From Natronorubrum halophilum (GTDB lineage Archaea > Halobacteriota > Halobacteria > Halobacteriales > Natrialbaceae), in contig NZ_QQTY01000004.1 of assembly GCF_003670115.1 (NCBI RefSeq), forward strand, positions 434,001 to 498,000: a DNA stretch of 64,000 nt, read 5' to 3'. Position numbers and translations under genes: made by a program. This document shows positions 63,967-64,000 of the stretch, in pieces (the stretch's first letter is position 1; each line of letters opens with the position of its first letter). The notes beneath the pieces are model-generated. The model was not told the DNA's origin and did not search any database. It worked only from the letters and a program-made list of their open reading frames with translations.

Positions 63967-64000
63967 ATGGTATCTGACCACAACATGCCCGACTACGAGC
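63967..64000 (+). CDS. 5' end of a gene cut by the window edge
   Basis: The ATG at 63967 opens MVSDHNMPDYE before the window ends. An AT-rich CAATTATTG (63936-63944) lies about 25 bases upstream, as expected for a leaderless gene. The product cannot be named from so little. Confidence 0.4.
   Translation, partial: MVSDHNMPDYE

Overview
The window is a GC-rich haloarchaeal chromosome segment. The proteins are strongly acidic, many secreted proteins carry twin-arginine (Tat) signals, several promoters look leaderless (a TATA-like box about 25-30 bases before the start codon), and archaeal information-processing genes are present: eIF-1A, two RFC small-subunit-type ATPases, archaeal AlaS, RNase Z, a SAMP2-type ubiquitin-like protein and a Sua5/TsaC enzyme. 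The poly-gamma-glutamate genes and overall gene content suggest the Natrialbaceae (Natrinema/Haloterrigena/Natrialba-like), but that placement is an inference. Nearly all of the window looks like ordinary chromosome; I see no insertion sequence, prophage, rRNA, tRNA or CRISPR array.

Layout. 1-8.5 kb: an H-NOX-like sensor domain, PRPP synthetase, a lipoprotein, a beta-propeller protein, phosphoglucosamine mutase, an HPP membrane protein, a universal stress protein, a coiled-coil protein next to hisI, and small proteins including a 42-residue zinc ribbon. 8.6-17.2 kb: amino-acid biosynthesis (serA, serB, metX-metY) with an EamA transporter and small membrane proteins. 17.4-24.4 kb: a DsrE-like protein, lipoproteins, an MFS transporter, a halocyanin-like copper protein, a class V aminotransferase, a subtilase and eIF-1A. 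24.7-28 kb: a DUF460 nuclease-like protein and RNase Z. 28-31.6 kb: a tightly overlapping pgsC-pgsB-hydrolase-like operon for poly-gamma-glutamate, separated by an AT-rich control region from a divergent DUF7282 surface protein. 33-38.7 kb: an RFC paralogue, two CNNM/DUF21 membrane proteins around a thioesterase, a glutaredoxin-like/peroxiredoxin-like pair and Sua5. 38.6-44.9 kb: a solitary Cas4-like nuclease, a cloverleaf-like palindromic element, a Cmi4-like protein, a membrane-bound HdrD-like Fe-S oxidoreductase, a glutamine amidotransferase and a degenerate adenylate-forming enzyme. 45-57 kb: a KefB-type antiporter, hydrolases, AlaS, RfcS, a bactofilin-like membrane protein and SAMP2. 57-64 kb: a peroxiredoxin, two acetyltransferase-like proteins, an MFS transporter, tryptophanase and aspartate kinase.

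Two families of hairpin-forming intergenic repeats occur. Family A (TIR beginning TATAGTAGCCACTGAA) is at 12162-12245 and 63631-63827, with a partial copy at 2259-2306 that supplies a stop codon. Family B (TIR TACGGTCTGCTGTAA) is at 24558-24637 and, inverted, at 56810-56887. A third structure at 39470-39579 can fold into a four-way cloverleaf.

The most interesting candidate system is the poly-gamma-glutamate operon. Its PgsC is double length, no PgsA/CapA is encoded beside it, and the third gene is a Tat-exported homologue of zinc-dependent PGA hydrolases in which the expected metal ligands appear to be replaced. Other proteins that keep a fold but seem to have lost the canonical active site are the H-NOX-like protein (Thr at the heme-His position), a cysteine-free peroxiredoxin-fold protein, an alpha/beta hydrolase with Gly in place of the nucleophile, an RFC-like ATPase with an altered Walker B, and an adenylate-forming protein that stops before its C-terminal domain.
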